30,591 nt of DNA, taken from assembly GCA_025769875.1 (NCBI GenBank), contig JAGFNK010000606.1, positions 1 through 30,591 of the forward strand, given 5' to 3'. This DNA comes from Russula earlei (lineage: Eukaryota; Basidiomycota; Agaricomycetes; Russulales; Russulaceae). Positions 30,046 to 30,591 of the stretch are shown in pieces. Below the pieces are notes generated by a model, which saw nothing but the letters and a program-made list of their open reading frames with translations, ran no database searches and was not told the DNA's origin. How positions within the stretch are numbered: position 1 is the first letter of the stretch; each line of letters opens with the position of its first letter. The translations under genes and the position numbers were made by a program.

Positions 30046-30591
30046 GCACACCCACCCGGTTACATGCGGTGGGTCTTCCCATGGATTCTTTAAGTCCACG
30101 CCATCTGATGGTAGAACCAGGACCTCTGGCCTCACGCATCAGCCCAGCCACATTCTTTGCAACAATCCGGCTCATGAAATTTTGTTGCCATCCACGGCCT
30201 TCTACATCGCCCTTCTTGTATCAGTCTGCCCTTGTCCCTCCTCTGCGTCACCTAGGCACATTATGTTGCTTGCTGTGGGTATCTCTTTCGTTCCTTTGCA
30301 TTGGGCCTGTCGATCTGTTGAACGACTACTGGGAACGATTGGTGTTGTTTTTTGTTTGTCTGTCCCAGGGGTAGAGAGCCCTTTACTGTTATGGTTGTTT
30401 GCTTCTCGTTTCACAGCATTGGCTTTCCTGTGTTGTAATCGTCGTTTATTGCTTTTTGTACGTACACAAGGCATCGTCATGAATCAGGTCCACATATATG
30501 GAGTGTTAAATGTGTTGTGTTTATCTGGCTCGGCTATCGCCGACTTGATCGGATATCCGAGGAGTCCTGTCCTCGCAACATCCCAACTACT
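30046..30591. other. 3' flank of transcription-factor pseudogene; no gene
   Basis: Pyrimidine-rich DNA follows the TAA at 30043-30045, with T-rich runs around 30340-30360 and 30450. Open frames on both strands are short and show no family features. Confidence 0.4.

Overview
The window looks like a transposon graveyard from a basidiomycete nuclear genome, most likely an Agaricomycete. The evidence is: compact GT-AG introns of about 50-70 bp with CTAAC-like branch points inside transposase and transcription-factor remnants; an F-box/leucine-rich-repeat-type pseudogene with phrases I associate with mushroom-forming fungi; a remnant of the C-terminal half of a basidiomycete fungal-type transcription factor; and a mix of Ty3/gypsy chromovirus, Ty1/copia, hAT, pogo and TIR-MITE elements. 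I see no bacterial features, no CRISPR array, no rRNA and no convincing tRNA. No protein gene in the window appears intact.

Layout. 1-1000: repeats and a short LTR-like copy (family A). 1028-6606: one proline/alanine/serine/threonine-rich minus-strand reading frame split into pieces by LTR insertions: a block at 1884-4887, itself hit by a solo LTR with a GGCTC duplication, and a solo LTR at 5289-6251 with a CTGAG duplication. 7028-9900: the 3' end of a Ty3/gypsy chromovirus (chromodomain, polypurine tract, 3' LTR); its LTR was hit by a TA-flanked TIR transposon (8269-9883) that in turn carries a family-A LTR. 9901-13601: a pogo remnant with another solo LTR (CATAA duplication), a PIF/Harbinger-like MITE (TGA duplication) and LTRs of family C, one of them a solo LTR with an AGGAG duplication. 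13607-17975: an LTR with palindromic upstream motifs, then a plus-strand hAT relic whose N-terminal part is separated from its zinc-finger and C-terminal exons by about 2.9 kb of nested LTRs; its catalytic core is missing. 18190-19330: a second pogo relic.

19715-25541: a nest read from oldest to youngest: a copia 5' end (LTR, primer site, gag), a fragment of the 5289-type LTR starting inside gag, and a nearly complete but inactivated hAT element (20739-25541, transposase on minus). 25542-30591 is different in character, CpG-rich and apparently host-derived: a frameshifted F-box pseudogene on minus and a frameshifted transcription-factor pseudogene on plus, the latter interrupted in an exon by a dimeric, almost perfectly palindromic MITE inserted at a TA.

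How it fits together. Almost all identifiable coding sequence belongs to selfish elements, and the insertions can be ordered by nesting and target-site duplications. Older copies are CpG-poor, and at least three transposase stop codons are TGA where the related or expected codon is CGA. This fits methylation and deamination of silenced repeats. Several repeat families occur as nearby inverted pairs, which could yield double-stranded RNA. I found no clear undescribed gene system. The most unusual points are the split but frame-preserved P/A/S/T-rich ORF, the acidic ORF inside the TA-flanked transposon, and the palindromic dimer MITE in the transcription-factor exon.
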